From positions 1-57,004 of the IMG/VR virus record IMGVR_UViG_3300024999_000122: a stretch of 57,004 nucleotides of DNA; one strand, written 5' to 3'. A program made the translations under genes and the position numbers. The first letter of the stretch is position 1. Every line of letters starts with the position of its first letter. This document shows positions 1-8,838 of this stretch, in pieces. Under the pieces are notes generated by a model. It did not search any database. It saw only the letters and a list, made by a program, of their open reading frames with translations, and was not told the DNA's origin. The DNA comes from a virus.

Positions 1-2
1 TC

Positions 3-893
3 TTGCTAGCCGTAACAATCGGGGGTGCGGCGTTTACAATGAGTAACGCAGTAATAAAGGCGCTGCCTATTGCGGCTGCCGCGGCTAAGCCTGCGGTACT
101 AATCGGGAGCGCGGCTATAAATAACGCCGATGCCAGCGGGGCGCACGCGAACACTGTGTTAACTATCACGGTTAACGGTAAGGCGTATACAGCGGCTAAC
201 GCTACACTGGCGGCCCTGGCAGCCGACAGCACAGACGCCGTAGTAGCGGCCGCGTTATCTACAGCGGCTAACGCTGACGGTACCACAGTGGCCGACGTCG
301 CCGAAGTAACGGTAGTAGCTAGTGTTATCCATATTTCTACCCGTAAAGTAGGAATTGACCAGTCAATAGCTATCGCAGGGACCTGGGGCGCCGCTGGCGA
401 CGAGGCCCTTTTAGAGGGTATTTTCGGTATTTCCTTCCCCGCAGCTGCCACGTACGGCGCTGCTAGTGCTGCCGAAACTATAGCCGCTGCCTTCTCTAAC
501 CTGGCTGTAGCTAGTGGATTGACCGTAGGGGACCTGGCCGTAGTCAGTGTTACCGCAGCTGGAAAACTGCGGGTAGTTACTAAGGACTTCGGTACCTTGC
601 AGACTATAGCTATTACGGGAACCTGGGGAACGGCTGGCGACGAAGCCACAGTAGAAGGTATTCTAGGCGTAGCCTTACCAGCCAGCGCCGTAGGTACTGG
701 AGCCTTCCCAGTAGGAAAGTCTAACCCCGTTATTCTGGACGAAAGCGTTAAGTTCGTGGTAAAAGACGACGGTACTAACCCAGACGTAACGGCTGGAGAA
801 GTCCTGGTACACGGCGCAGTATATAACGGTATGCTTACAGGCGCTACGGCGGCCTTTAGAGCAGCGCTGGCGGGCTTTATTCGCTTCGTATAA
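3..893 (+). CDS. Head decoration protein, 3' part (gene wraps around the window ends)
   Basis: C-terminal part of a protein whose start is at 56602; joined across the 126-bp overlap it is 388 residues. The family (lambda gpD-like or HDPD-type) binds the outside of the expanded capsid shell. That role is inferred from an Ala/Gly/Thr/Val-rich beta-type composition and the position directly upstream of the major capsid gene. It is built of repeats: HANTVL occurs in both end pieces, and two units ending in TWGxAGDEAxxEGIxG (near residues 125-140 and 205-220 of this piece) are clearly related. It is much longer than the roughly 110-residue lambda gpD, so the repeats may form extra surface domains. 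The first codon here is a partial-gene artefact. Confidence 0.7.
   Translation: MLAVTIGGAAFTMSNAVIKALPIAAAAAKPAVLIGSAAINNADASGAHANTVLTITVNGKAYTAANATLAALAADSTDAVVAAALSTAANADGTTVADVAEVTVVASVIHISTRKVGIDQSIAIAGTWGAAGDEALLEGIFGISFPAAATYGAASAAETIAAAFSNLAVASGLTVGDLAVVSVTAAGKLRVVTKDFGTLQTIAITGTWGTAGDEATVEGILGVALPASAVGTGAFPVGKSNPVILDESVKFVVKDDGTNPDVTAGEVLVHGAVYNGMLTGATAAFRAALAGFIRFV
4..129. repeat. Terminal direct repeat, left copy
   Basis: These 126 bases are identical to 56879-57004; only the first three bases of the window differ from the bases preceding the right copy. The decoration-protein gene is open across the join. This is what a circular or circularly permuted genome gives when linearised by an assembler, and the length is close to a common assembly k-mer. 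A true short terminal repeat is possible but less likely, because the repeat lies inside a gene. Confidence 0.9.
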
Positions 894-930
894 TCTATAA
901 ATTTAAAGACGAAAGGACGGTACAAACGAA

Positions 931-1941
931 ATGGCAGGACTAGCAAATTTAAGCGATTTTTTCGCTAACCCATTATTCACGGACGTAATCAAAGAAGTAC
1001 CTGTAGAAACGTCGTATATTGGACAGCGCTTCTTACCGCTGGCTGATACCTACGATATTGATTTTAACGAGACAGTCATAACCAGACAGGCCGACATGGC
1101 TAACCTGGTAGACAGTGGGGCAGAATTGCCACTAACTGACCGCGACCCAGTAAGACGGGTCAGCGGGGAAATTACAGACATGGGCCAGAGTTACATTTTA
1201 TCTAAAAAAGAACTGGCCGCCATGATGGACAAGGGCAACGAAGGAAAGCGTAAACTGGCCGTAAAAGAAGTCTTAAACAAAACGGCCCAGGTAAAGCGTA
1301 ACATTGATGCCCGTATTGAGTGGATGCGCTGGCAGGCCCTTGGAAATGGCGTACTGGCCTATAATAAGGGCGGTATTATCCTGGGTACAGACTTCGGGGT
1401 ACCGTCTGATAATAAAGTATCGGCCCTTACACGGTGGGACGACACAAGCCCTACTATTCTGGCTGATTACGAAGCCTGGGTACAGACCTATATAGACCTT
1501 AATGGTATGGCACCAGACACGTTCGTAACCAGTATTAAGGCTATCCGTGTCGTTATGAATAACGCGGATATTCGAAAGGCCGTTACTGGTTATTCGGACA
1601 AATTTCTTACACTGGCCGAACTTAATAGCTTCCTTACGGGCCGTCAAATGCCGACCATGGAAGCCTTCGACAGTTCGGTAACTTACCGCGACGTCGATAA
1701 CGGCGGGACACGTGTAACCCAGCGCCTACTTTCAGACAAAAAGGGTATCTTCTTGAAAGAGGGCGGCGCTATTGGGTCCCAACTCATAGGGCCTACTTAC
1801 GAGAACGACATGAACCCTGGCGTATTCTCTTATACCTTCACTATGCAGCGGCCCGTTAGGGAAGTAGTCGAGGTAGTAGCGGCATCGTTCCCTAAGATTT
1901 TAGAGCCTAATCTCATTAAGCAGGCCACTATTTTACTATAG
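931..1941 (+). CDS. Major capsid protein (lambda gpE-like)
   Basis: A 336-residue protein resembling the phage_cap_E family, whose members form the icosahedral shell. Typical features are the N-terminal segment on a beta-hairpin followed by SYILSKKEL and a central charged helix. It is preceded by GAAAGGACGG and follows the decoration protein, giving the usual scaffold-decoration-capsid order. A perfect hairpin 10 bases past the stop probably reduces read-through, so the gene is expected to be the most strongly expressed here. Confidence 0.8.
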   Translation: MAGLANLSDFFANPLFTDVIKEVPVETSYIGQRFLPLADTYDIDFNETVITRQADMANLVDSGAELPLTDRDPVRRVSGEITDMGQSYILSKKELAAMMDKGNEGKRKLAVKEVLNKTAQVKRNIDARIEWMRWQALGNGVLAYNKGGIILGTDFGVPSDNKVSALTRWDDTSPTILADYEAWVQTYIDLNGMAPDTFVTSIKAIRVVMNNADIRKAVTGYSDKFLTLAELNSFLTGRQMPTMEAFDSSVTYRDVDNGGTRVTQRLLSDKKGIFLKEGGAIGSQLIGPTYENDMNPGVFSYTFTMQRPVREVVEVVAASFPKILEPNLIKQATILL

Positions 1942-1950
1942 TACCCAGGA

Positions 1951-1973
1951 ACGGGGCGTAATATACGCCCCGT
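1951..1973 (+). terminator. Hairpin directly after the capsid gene
   Basis: ACGGGGCGTA (1951-1960) pairs perfectly with TACGCCCCGT (1964-1973) around a 3-nt ATA loop. There is no clean T-run (it is followed by ATGCTATTTAAA), so it may be a partial terminator, an mRNA 3' end stabiliser or an attenuator that sets the capsid/connector ratio. Confidence 0.55.
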
Positions 1974-2009
1974 ATGCTATTTAAAATTAAGAACAAGGGG
2001 CGATAATAC

Positions 2010-2390
2010 TTGATAAAGGTACTGCTATTAATTCCAGGCACATTTAACGGGTCAATTATAGCCGCTGGGGAAGAAATCGAGTTACAAGACCGTAGTGCTA
2101 AATCATTGGTAAGTGAAGGCGGCGCTAAATATTCAAACGTGGAGAGCGCGACGCTAGGTGTAAGCCACGAAGGAGAAAAAGACTGGCAAGTACAAGCCGA
2201 AGGCAAAACAAAGGTCGCACAGAGCGAATTAGTGAAGGTTAAAAAGGCCTTACGGGATAAACTTACACATATGGACATGGCCAAAGAGGCTAAAGCCATG
2301 GGGGTAGAGTTTTCCTACGACGCCACGGAAGACGAGTTTATTAACGCAGTAGTAGCGTCTGGTAAGGCCGAAGCCCTACTACAGCTTTAG
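2010..2390 (+). CDS. Hypothetical structural protein between capsid and connector
   Basis: A 126-residue protein from a TTG start behind AAGGGG. The N-terminus reads as a short beta domain (ITAAGEEIEL-like, residues 10-25), then a Lys/Glu-rich middle, and an end resembling a small helical SAP/Rho-N-like fold (MDMAKEAKAMGVEFSYDATEDEFI). Genes in this slot often encode small head-completion or DNA-end-binding proteins. I do not recognise the family, and function is only positional. Confidence 0.6.
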   Translation: MIKVLLLIPGTFNGSIIAAGEEIELQDRSAKSLVSEGGAKYSNVESATLGVSHEGEKDWQVQAEGKTKVAQSELVKVKKALRDKLTHMDMAKEAKAMGVEFSYDATEDEFINAVVASGKAEALLQL

Positions 2391-2401
2391 GGGGTAGCAT
2401 T

Positions 2402-2779
2402 ATGGCCTTCTTGACCGAATCAGAACTAACGGGTATCTTTTACCCTAAAGCCGTGAACGTGGACCCAGCAGACCTACGCACGTACTTACTACGGGCTAAC
2501 TCCTTCGCTAAAGGAGAAATAGGCGGGGAACCTCCAGTAGTAGACGATGACTTAAAAGTAGCTGTAGCTATGGCCTTCGAGATCATGGCTCAGGGAGAAA
2601 CGTCCCAAGTAGACGAAATCACGGGAAATATTACGGAAGCAGCCCCGCCAGGCCAGTACATCAGGAAAAGCGAGTACAAGGACCCGTTAGACGTCGTTAG
2701 GGGTATGCTTAGGCCTTATAGGCTAGCCTTCGAAAAGGTTAACACGGCCCAAAGTGATAGGGGCGTAGCTTTTCTGTGA
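2402..2779 (+). CDS. Head-tail connector protein (gp15/YqbG-like)
   Basis: A 125-residue helical protein. Its position after the capsid, ahead of an HK97 gp10-like gene, and its length fit the connector ring proteins that sit below the portal. It contains VDEITGNITEA followed by GQY and YKDPL. The same two short motifs occur in reverse order in the small gene at 55405. The stop codon TGA overlaps the GTG start of the next gene, so translation is coupled. Confidence 0.6.
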   Translation: MAFLTESELTGIFYPKAVNVDPADLRTYLLRANSFAKGEIGGEPPVVDDDLKVAVAMAFEIMAQGETSQVDEITGNITEAAPPGQYIRKSEYKDPLDVVRGMLRPYRLAFEKVNTAQSDRGVAFL

Positions 2780-3273
2780 GCATGGATGGCCTAAACATTG
2801 AAAACCTGGATCACTGGCTAGACTGGCTTAAGGGGCTAGAAAAGGAAAGTACGGACCGTTTTAAGTCCCGCGTCCTACGTAGCGCCGGGCTTAAGATATT
2901 AGAACACGCTGACGACCTAACGCCGCGACGTACTGGTCGCCTACAGAACAGTCTAGGTATGGGTGCCCAGGATAACTACTTTAGGCTAAAGATCGGTGGC
3001 ACTAGCTTAGTAGCTGTAGGTACGGCCGTAGAGTACGCGGCTGCCGTCGAAAATGGATTTAGTCAAGAGGACAGACGCGGCGACTTTATCCCTGGGTACT
3101 GGCGTAGCGGGACCTTCCACTATGACCCCACGGCCAGGACTGGTATGGTGTTAACTGGTAAGGTAATAGAGGGGGCACATATGTTTAGGGGCGCTATGGA
3201 CCGTCTTAAAAGCGGGGACCTGGGCACGATAGTGGAATTTGAATTTAGGCGGTTATACGCTGAATTGTTTTAG
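2776..3273 (+). CDS. HK97 gp10-like neck/tail-completion protein
   Basis: 165 residues from a GTG start overlapping the previous stop (GTGA); an internal ATG at 2782 is an alternative. The N-terminal helix followed by DDLTPRRTGRLQNSL is the signature of HK97-gp10 family proteins, which join the connector to the tail. The segment YAAAVENGF fits the conserved surroundings of that family. Confidence 0.75.
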   Translation: MSMDGLNIENLDHWLDWLKGLEKESTDRFKSRVLRSAGLKILEHADDLTPRRTGRLQNSLGMGAQDNYFRLKIGGTSLVAVGTAVEYAAAVENGFSQEDRRGDFIPGYWRSGTFHYDPTARTGMVLTGKVIEGAHMFRGAMDRLKSGDLGTIVEFEFRRLYAELF

Positions 3274-3282
3274 GGGGTAGCT

Positions 3283-3747
3283 ATGGACTACTTGGAAGAG
3301 TTAGAAGCTATACAGACATGGATTAAGGCGGCTGCTAACTTGAATTCGTACCGTCTTAAAGAAGCGAAGCCAAAAGTATCCAGGCCCGTAATATTATGGG
3401 AAAACCCCAGCAGGCAACCCCCGCGAAACCTAAGCCAGTACCAGTATGTGGTTAATGTCAGACAGTACGGGCGCTTATTTGTTAGCAGCCTGGACGAATC
3501 ACTAAGCGCCCAGGAAACGCTTACTAAGGATTTGGCCAATAAATACGGGGTACTGCCTATAAAGGTAGACGGAGTACAGGTAGGGCTACTTAAAGAAGCA
3601 CAGATCGAGTTTACAAACAGCGAAAGCCTGGACGTACCTTTTAGCGTGAGCTACGAAGTAACGTACGGCAGAACAAGGCCAGTAGTTCCGCCACCAGCTA
3701 CCGTAGTTACTACCAGGTATAAAATAGACTTCGACGACACGAATTAG
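3283..3747 (+). CDS. Probable tail terminator/completion protein
   Basis: 154 residues, ATG start with GGGGGT upstream. It lies directly between the gp10-like protein and the tail sheath, the place of the tail-terminator or XkdJ-like gene. Predicted alternating alpha/beta pattern and a Pro-rich C-terminus (PVVPPPATVV). No catalytic motif is visible; the function rests on synteny. Confidence 0.5.
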   Translation: MDYLEELEAIQTWIKAAANLNSYRLKEAKPKVSRPVILWENPSRQPPRNLSQYQYVVNVRQYGRLFVSSLDESLSAQETLTKDLANKYGVLPIKVDGVQVGLLKEAQIEFTNSESLDVPFSVSYEVTYGRTRPVVPPPATVVTTRYKIDFDDTN

Positions 3748-3767
3748 TAAGGGGGTAAGGCTTAATT

Positions 3768-5165
3768 ATGGCAGGAATATACCTAGAGGGAACGAGCAAA
3801 GTATTAAGCGGGGTCTATACCCTTATACAGGCGGCCGTTACACGGGTTACGATGGGTGCCAGGGGCATAGTAGCGTACCCGTTTACGTCGGACTGGGGGC
3901 CTATTAATAGCCTGGAAACGGTTATAATGGCCAGCGAGTTTAAGGCAATGTATAACGGGGCTGCTACAGCGTTAACCGCCGCCAAAGTCTACAAGCACGC
4001 TTTTAGCGGGAAGCCCCAGCGGGTCCTAAGCTACCGTATGGCTACAGGATTAGCAGCCAAAGGGACGGCGGTACTAGACGACGTGGAAAGCGCCCCGTCT
4101 TTAACCCTGGCGACGTTATACGAATCGGCCAGGGCCTTTACAGCTGTAGTTAAGGCCGGAACCAGCGGCGGCGTAATTGTAGAAATACTAGAGGGAGCCG
4201 TGAAACTTGTAAGCGTTGAAGGGGCTACGGTGGCAGATCTGGCGGCTAAGTTAAACGTCACGGATTACGTAAGGGCTACGGCGGGTACAACTTTACCAGC
4301 CGTTACAGCGGGGGTAGCCTTCGCTGGGGGTAACAACGGGTCTGTAGCGACGACCACGGAGTACGAAGCCTTTTTAGACGAACTAGAAGCGGACGGCACG
4401 CCTTCGGCCTTTAGCCTGGACGCAGTAAGCGACGACACGATACTAGCCACGGTTAGAACGTGGGTTACACGTGTTAGGGAAGAAGGCATTTACATTACCT
4501 TCGTACAGGGAGGCCCGACTGGCTGGGATGTCACTATAGCCGACGCTAATACCAAGTCGAAGTCCGTAAACTACAAGGGCATTATTAACGTAGGTAACGG
4601 GGTAGACGGATATACGGCCGCAGAGATGGCTATATTTATAGCCGCCCGCGTCGCCAGTGTCGCCCTTAATATGACACTGACTGACGAAATAGCCCCGTAC
4701 GTCGCCGTTAACAAAAAACTTAAGCCAGGCGAGCGAGTGGTAGCTAAGGAAAGCGGTACCCTGGTATTTGTCCAGGACGGTAGCGTAGTGCTTATTGACG
4801 AGGGAATTAACACGTTAACCGTGCCGCCAGCTGGCGAGGTAGTCGAATTCGGTAAGATCAGAATTAATAACGCCCTGGACTATATAGCCAAAGACCTGGA
4901 GAAGTTCGGCGACGAGTACAAGCGTACCCGTAGTAATACCCAGGAAGCCCGCGAAACATACGCGGCAGCGGTAGAAACCAGCTACCTTAAGCCCCTGGAA
5001 ACTTTAGAAGTTATCCAGGACGGCTATTTCTACCGACCAGACCCAGACTACCACGGTAAAGATGCAGTATTCACGCCCAAGATTGACGAAGCCTATTTCT
5101 ACGGCGACATTACGCCAGTAGACAGTATGGAACGTCTGTATCAAAAAATCGGCGTACACTTTTAG
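3768..5165 (+). CDS. xkdK: Contractile tail sheath protein
   Basis: 465 residues, close to PBSX XkdK. The N-terminus (IYLEGTSKVLSGVYTLIQA) and the C-terminal segment with LEVIQDGYFYRPDP match sheath subunits, which polymerise around the tail tube and contract. The long central insertion (about residues 110-240, Ala/Val/Thr-rich, including FAGGNNG) is the protruding domain expected in this family. The tube gene follows after 18 bases. This gene establishes the phage as a myovirus. Confidence 0.9.
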   Translation: MAGIYLEGTSKVLSGVYTLIQAAVTRVTMGARGIVAYPFTSDWGPINSLETVIMASEFKAMYNGAATALTAAKVYKHAFSGKPQRVLSYRMATGLAAKGTAVLDDVESAPSLTLATLYESARAFTAVVKAGTSGGVIVEILEGAVKLVSVEGATVADLAAKLNVTDYVRATAGTTLPAVTAGVAFAGGNNGSVATTTEYEAFLDELEADGTPSAFSLDAVSDDTILATVRTWVTRVREEGIYITFVQGGPTGWDVTIADANTKSKSVNYKGIINVGNGVDGYTAAEMAIFIAARVASVALNMTLTDEIAPYVAVNKKLKPGERVVAKESGTLVFVQDGSVVLIDEGINTLTVPPAGEVVEFGKIRINNALDYIAKDLEKFGDEYKRTRSNTQEARETYAAAVETSYLKPLETLEVIQDGYFYRPDPDYHGKDAVFTPKIDEAYFYGDITPVDSMERLYQKIGVHF

Positions 5166-5183
5166 GAAGGGGGTATAGGTTAA

Positions 5184-5603
5184 ATGTCCTTTGAAGCAAA
5201 CGAAGCCATTAACGGGCTATACGGCAAGGCTTACGACGAAAGCGGAAAAGAAATACAAGGTACCCAGGAATTCGAAGCGTCTGTAGAATTCGAGAAAGAG
5301 GACATTAAACAGGCTGGCGTCTTTATGACAGGCCATAAGGTAATGGGTGGCAGCGGTAAGGGAAGTATGAAAATACTTAAACTGGACAGCCGCCTACAAA
5401 AGAAAGTCCTAGAAAATCCTACTGTAAAGTTTAACTACATCGGCAAGCTAGCGGACCCGACAGCCAGGGGAGAAGAATCCGTGCTACTAATCGGGGTAAG
5501 CTTCGACGGGGCGCCTTTAATGGGCTACAGTATGGGGGCTTTAGTCGAGGTAGACCTGGACTTTACCTTTGACAGTTACCGTTATTTACAGTCGATAGAC
5601 TAA
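5184..5603 (+). CDS. xkdM: Tail tube protein
   Basis: 139 residues, the usual size of the XkdM/Phage_tail_tube family that forms the inner tube. Motifs include NGLYGKAYDESGKEIQ at the N-terminus and GHKVMGGSGKGSMK at about residues 49-62, typical of XkdM. It has a strong GAAGGGGG binding site and is followed by a terminator-like hairpin. Confidence 0.88.
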   Translation: MSFEANEAINGLYGKAYDESGKEIQGTQEFEASVEFEKEDIKQAGVFMTGHKVMGGSGKGSMKILKLDSRLQKKVLENPTVKFNYIGKLADPTARGEESVLLIGVSFDGAPLMGYSMGALVEVDLDFTFDSYRYLQSID

Positions 5604-5610
5604 GTTACAC

Positions 5611-5640
5611 GGGGTAGGCAGTAAGCCTGCCCCTTATTTT
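5611..5640 (+). terminator. Partial rho-independent terminator after the tube gene
   Basis: GGGGTAGGC (5611-5619) pairs with GCCTGCCCC (5625-5633), one G-T wobble, loop of 5 nt, followed by TTATTTT. Placed between the very abundant tube protein and the scarce tail chaperones, it most likely lowers downstream transcription rather than ending the operon. Confidence 0.7.
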
Positions 5641-5667
5641 ATGAGTATGAAGGGCGGTAAAATAACC

Positions 5668-6099
5668 ATGGCTTACGTTACACTGGAAAACATTTTAGGA
5701 AAAGATCAGGCCGAACTTACAGCACTTAAGCAGGGGGAGTATGAAACCGAAAAACTGGGTCTTTTACCTTACACGGCAGTAGACCACGCAGAATACAAGG
5801 CGGCTAAGAATAGCTGTATGAGGATGGTACCCGACAAGAGCGGTGGCCGTGTCCCAGAACTTGACGACGACCGTTTAATGTTGGAAATTATTGTAACGTC
5901 TGTAGACAAAGACCAACGTAGTAATTTTACGTTTGCCAGTAAGGCGCTTTTGGAAAAGCTGGGGGTAGTCAAGGCCACGGACGTAGTAGCCAAGTTATTA
6001 AGCCCCGGGGAAGTTTATAACCTGGCTATCAAAATTCAAGACCTTAGTGGCTTCGGTTTGAAGGCAGAACTGGAGATTAAAGAAGCCGTAAAAAACTAA
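5668..6099 (+). CDS. Tail assembly chaperone, short product (gpG-like)
   Basis: 143 residues from the ATG at 5668, chosen because AAGGGCGG (5650-5657) lies 10 bases upstream. ATGs at 5641 and 5647 have no binding site and overlap the terminator hairpin. It resembles XkdN-type chaperones, which coat the tape measure during tail assembly. The last codons are GTA AAA AAC TAA and contain a perfect slippery heptamer. A -1 shift there makes the longer product. Confidence 0.82.
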   Translation: MAYVTLENILGKDQAELTALKQGEYETEKLGLLPYTAVDHAEYKAAKNSCMRMVPDKSGGRVPELDDDRLMLEIIVTSVDKDQRSNFTFASKALLEKLGVVKATDVVAKLLSPGEVYNLAIKIQDLSGFGLKAELEIKEAVKN

Positions 6100-6266
6100 T
6101 AAAACGGGACGGAGAAGCTAGCCTTATAGCCCATATCTGGAACGAGTACCACAGGCTACCGGGCGAAATATATAACCTTCCCGTAGGTGAAAGAGAATTT
6201 ATCTACCAAGCTACCAGGTTAAAAATAAAAGCAGAAGAACAGGCGCGTAAGAAGGGGGGTAAATAG
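5668..6266 (+). CDS. Tail assembly chaperone, -1 frameshift product (gpGT-like)
   Basis: At A-AAA-AAC (6090-6096) a -1 slip bypasses the TAA at 6097 and continues in an open frame of 56 codons (LIKRDGEASLIAHIWNEYHR..., ending ARKKGGK) to TAG at 6264-6266, immediately before the tape measure ATG at 6267. The T extension has no start codon of its own and would be missed by ordinary gene calling. The G/GT arrangement between tube and tape measure is conserved in long-tailed phages and keeps a fixed ratio of the two products. Confidence 0.88.
6090..6096 (+). promoter_or_regulatory. Programmed -1 frameshift site AAAAAAC
   Basis: The heptamer is in the canonical X XXY YYZ phase with respect to the upstream frame and sits directly before the stop codon. 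GC-rich sequence downstream (6104-6170) could form a stimulatory structure. Confidence 0.88.
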
Positions 6267-8174
6267 ATGGCTGGCGAATTCGTCATGGGCGCTACTCTAC
6301 AATTACGTGACCTTTTCAGTAGACAGGTACAGAGAGCTACACAGGCTACGCAAATGTTCAGCGGTACAACACAAACGGCCGACCGTGCTACAGGGCGCTG
6401 GCGAGATAGCCAGGGGCGGTTAAACAATACACTGGGTCAGTTTGACCGGGCGGCACATAACAGCACGCGGGCTACACGGGGTTACGCCCAGGCTTCCAGC
6501 GGTTTAGCGGGGAGTTTAGGAGCGGTGAAAGGTGCCATACTGGCCGTAGTTGGCGCGGCGGCCTTGAAGGCCAGTTTTAGCTGGCTTGTAAAGTCTAACG
6601 CGGACATGGAAACGTATAAGAACACGCTGGCCGTCGTCCTTAAGTCCGAAGAAAAGGCTGTAGAAACGCTGGCCTGGGCGCAGAAGTTCGCGGCTAATAC
6701 ACCCTTCGAAATACCGCAAATTGTCGAAGCTACTACCCGTATGGCGTCGTACGGATTAAACGCCCAGAAAACGCTGGGCATAGTTGGGGACATGGCTTCC
6801 GTAATGGGCAAAGACCTTATGCAGGCTGTAGAAGCTGTAGCCGACGCCCAGACAGGGGAACTGGAACGGCTTAAGGAATTTGGGATAACTAAGAAACAGA
6901 TCGAAGACCAGGCTAAACTTATGAAGGTTACCGTAACGAATAACCAGGGGCAAATTACCGACCAAAAGGCCTTTAACGCTGTACTGTTTAAGCTTATGGA
7001 AGACCGCTACAAGGGCGGTATGGCCATGCAAAGTAAAACATTCTGGGGTATGTTAAGTAACGCTAAAGACTTTGTGGGCAGTATTGGAAAAACATTAGGC
7101 GCGCCCATGTTCGACGGTATGAAGGACGGCCTGAGGAATTTACTAGATTGGATGAATTTCGTACAAGAAAATGGTACCGTAGATCGGTGGGCTAACCATG
7201 TAGCATACGTATTAAAGCAAGTAGCAGCATACTTTGGCATGTTTAAGAGCTTCGCGGCACGTCATATAAACTACGTAATTTATAGGGCGAGAGCCTTGTA
7301 CACGGAAAACAAGCCGTTTTTCGATAGGTTGAGAGTTATCCTAGGGAACGTATTTACGGAACTACAGACTAAAGGAACCCCTGTAATGCAGTGGCTAAAC
7401 GTGCAACTGCCCAAGATTATAAACTTCCTGTTCAATATAGCCCAAAAAGTAATAGACGTGGCCAACTATATACAGACTAACTGGTCATGGATAGAACCGC
7501 TTGTACAGGGTATAGCCCTAGCGTTAGGTGTTTATCTAACCTACCTAGGCTTAGTTAAGGCTATGACTAAAACAGCCGCGGTTATGCAATGGCTGTGGAA
7601 CGCAGCTATGACAGCGAATCCTATAGGGCTTATTATCGTAGTGATAGGTCTGTTAGTCGGTGGCCTAATCCTGCTTTATAGGCACTGGGACATGGTAAAG
7701 CAGGGGGCGTCAGACATGTGGATAGGTATTTTAAACTTCTTTAAGTCTGGCGTAAACCAGGCTTTAGGGCTTATCAACAAGTTAAGCGACGGTATAAAAA
7801 AAGTAACGGGTAAGGACTTCGGGCACGTTGAACTTTTGCAAATGGAGCAAACGTCAGTGGAAAAAAGGAGTTCTTTTGACGCGGTAAGAGGTATAGACGG
7901 GAAGCATAAGAACGGCCTAAGCTATGTCCCCTTCGACGGCTACAGATCGGAGTTACACAAGGGGGAAGCCGTACTTACAGCTTCGGAGAACAGAGCGTAT
8001 CGAAAAGGTGGCGGCGGTAATTCGTTCGGGGCGCTTATCGGTCAGCTGGTTATTAACGGAACTGACAAGGACCCCGGTCAAATAGCCGACGAAGTAATAG
8101 ACGAACTTCACAAGAGATTTACAGACGCCGACGACGTAAACGGGCCGGGAATGGGGGCGTTGCTGAGTGCCTAA
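6267..8174 (+). CDS. Tail tape measure protein
   Basis: 635 residues. A basic, Gln/Thr/Arg-rich N-terminus leads to a hydrophobic helix (GAVKGAILAVVGAAALKASF, about residues 85-104) and a conserved tape-measure block (NTPFEIPQIVEATTRMASYG). A strongly hydrophobic double segment (around residues 400-475, VQGIALALGVYLTYLGLV and NPIGLIIVVIGLLVGG) is typical of tape measures that insert into the host membrane. It sets tail length. The length corresponds to a moderately short tail. Its stop overlaps the next gene. Confidence 0.88.
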   Translation: MAGEFVMGATLQLRDLFSRQVQRATQATQMFSGTTQTADRATGRWRDSQGRLNNTLGQFDRAAHNSTRATRGYAQASSGLAGSLGAVKGAILAVVGAAALKASFSWLVKSNADMETYKNTLAVVLKSEEKAVETLAWAQKFAANTPFEIPQIVEATTRMASYGLNAQKTLGIVGDMASVMGKDLMQAVEAVADAQTGELERLKEFGITKKQIEDQAKLMKVTVTNNQGQITDQKAFNAVLFKLMEDRYKGGMAMQSKTFWGMLSNAKDFVGSIGKTLGAPMFDGMKDGLRNLLDWMNFVQENGTVDRWANHVAYVLKQVAAYFGMFKSFAARHINYVIYRARALYTENKPFFDRLRVILGNVFTELQTKGTPVMQWLNVQLPKIINFLFNIAQKVIDVANYIQTNWSWIEPLVQGIALALGVYLTYLGLVKAMTKTAAVMQWLWNAAMTANPIGLIIVVIGLLVGGLILLYRHWDMVKQGASDMWIGILNFFKSGVNQALGLINKLSDGIKKVTGKDFGHVELLQMEQTSVEKRSSFDAVRGIDGKHKNGLSYVPFDGYRSELHKGEAVLTASENRAYRKGGGGNSFGALIGQLVINGTDKDPGQIADEVIDELHKRFTDADDVNGPGMGALLSA

Positions 8175-8838
8175 CGGTATAAAAGTAGAGTTGACTATAC
8201 GGGACAACAAGACAGGTAAATACCTTAAAATACCAGTTACACCGCCTACGATAAAGTACAACGACGGCGAAGCGCTGGTAAACAGTGTCAATATTCTTAA
8301 TCTGGGCACGGTTGACTTTGCTAATGGGGTAGACCTGGACAGTATGGGCTGGGATAGCTTTTTTCCAGCTAGGTACGACGCTGGGTATTGCAGTACGAGC
8401 GACCTATTAACGCCTACCGAGTACCGCGACCAGTTCGTAGCCTGGAAGAATGAACATATCAGCTTACAGGTAATATGCCCAGCAGCGGGTATAAATAAGC
8501 AAATGTATGTAAGACAGTTCCAGGGAGAACTTAAAGGCTTCGAAGGCGACATTTACTACACGGTAAACTTTACGGAGGATCGTAAGCTATTACCCAGACA
8601 AATAGACGTAGCGGTAACGGGCACGACGATACAGGCGGTTACCACAGTAACCCCCGAATCAAGGCCCGAAGTCGCGCAGGAAGCTACCCCGGCCACGTAT
8701 ACCGTAGTAGCAGGGGACAGCCTAAGCTTAATAGGCAAAAAGTTAGGTATAGCTTGGGTCGATATTTACAACAGAAACAAAGGAATCATAGGGCCAGACC
8801 CTAACAAAATTTACCCAGGCCAGGTATTCAGCGTATGA
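8167..8838 (+). CDS. xkdP: LysM-containing tail/baseplate protein
   Basis: 223 residues, GTG start inside the end of the tape measure gene. The C-terminal 45 residues form a LysM domain (YTVVAGDSLSLIGKKLG ... NKIYPGQVFSV). The family (XkdP, gp53-like) attaches the baseplate hub to the tail and binds peptidoglycan. The gene order matches PBSX. The stop overlaps the next start by four bases. Confidence 0.85.
   Translation: MPNGIKVELTIRDNKTGKYLKIPVTPPTIKYNDGEALVNSVNILNLGTVDFANGVDLDSMGWDSFFPARYDAGYCSTSDLLTPTEYRDQFVAWKNEHISLQVICPAAGINKQMYVRQFQGELKGFEGDIYYTVNFTEDRKLLPRQIDVAVTGTTIQAVTTVTPESRPEVAQEATPATYTVVAGDSLSLIGKKLGIAWVDIYNRNKGIIGPDPNKIYPGQVFSV

Noticed and set aside
1273-1647. Minus-strand open frame of 124 codons in the capsid gene
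   Set aside because: Lies wholly opposite a certain gene, has no binding site and reads as low-quality protein; it is a shadow frame.
8556-8738. Minus-strand frames in the LysM and baseplate genes
   Set aside because: Opposite coding genes with conserved motifs; no separate start signals.
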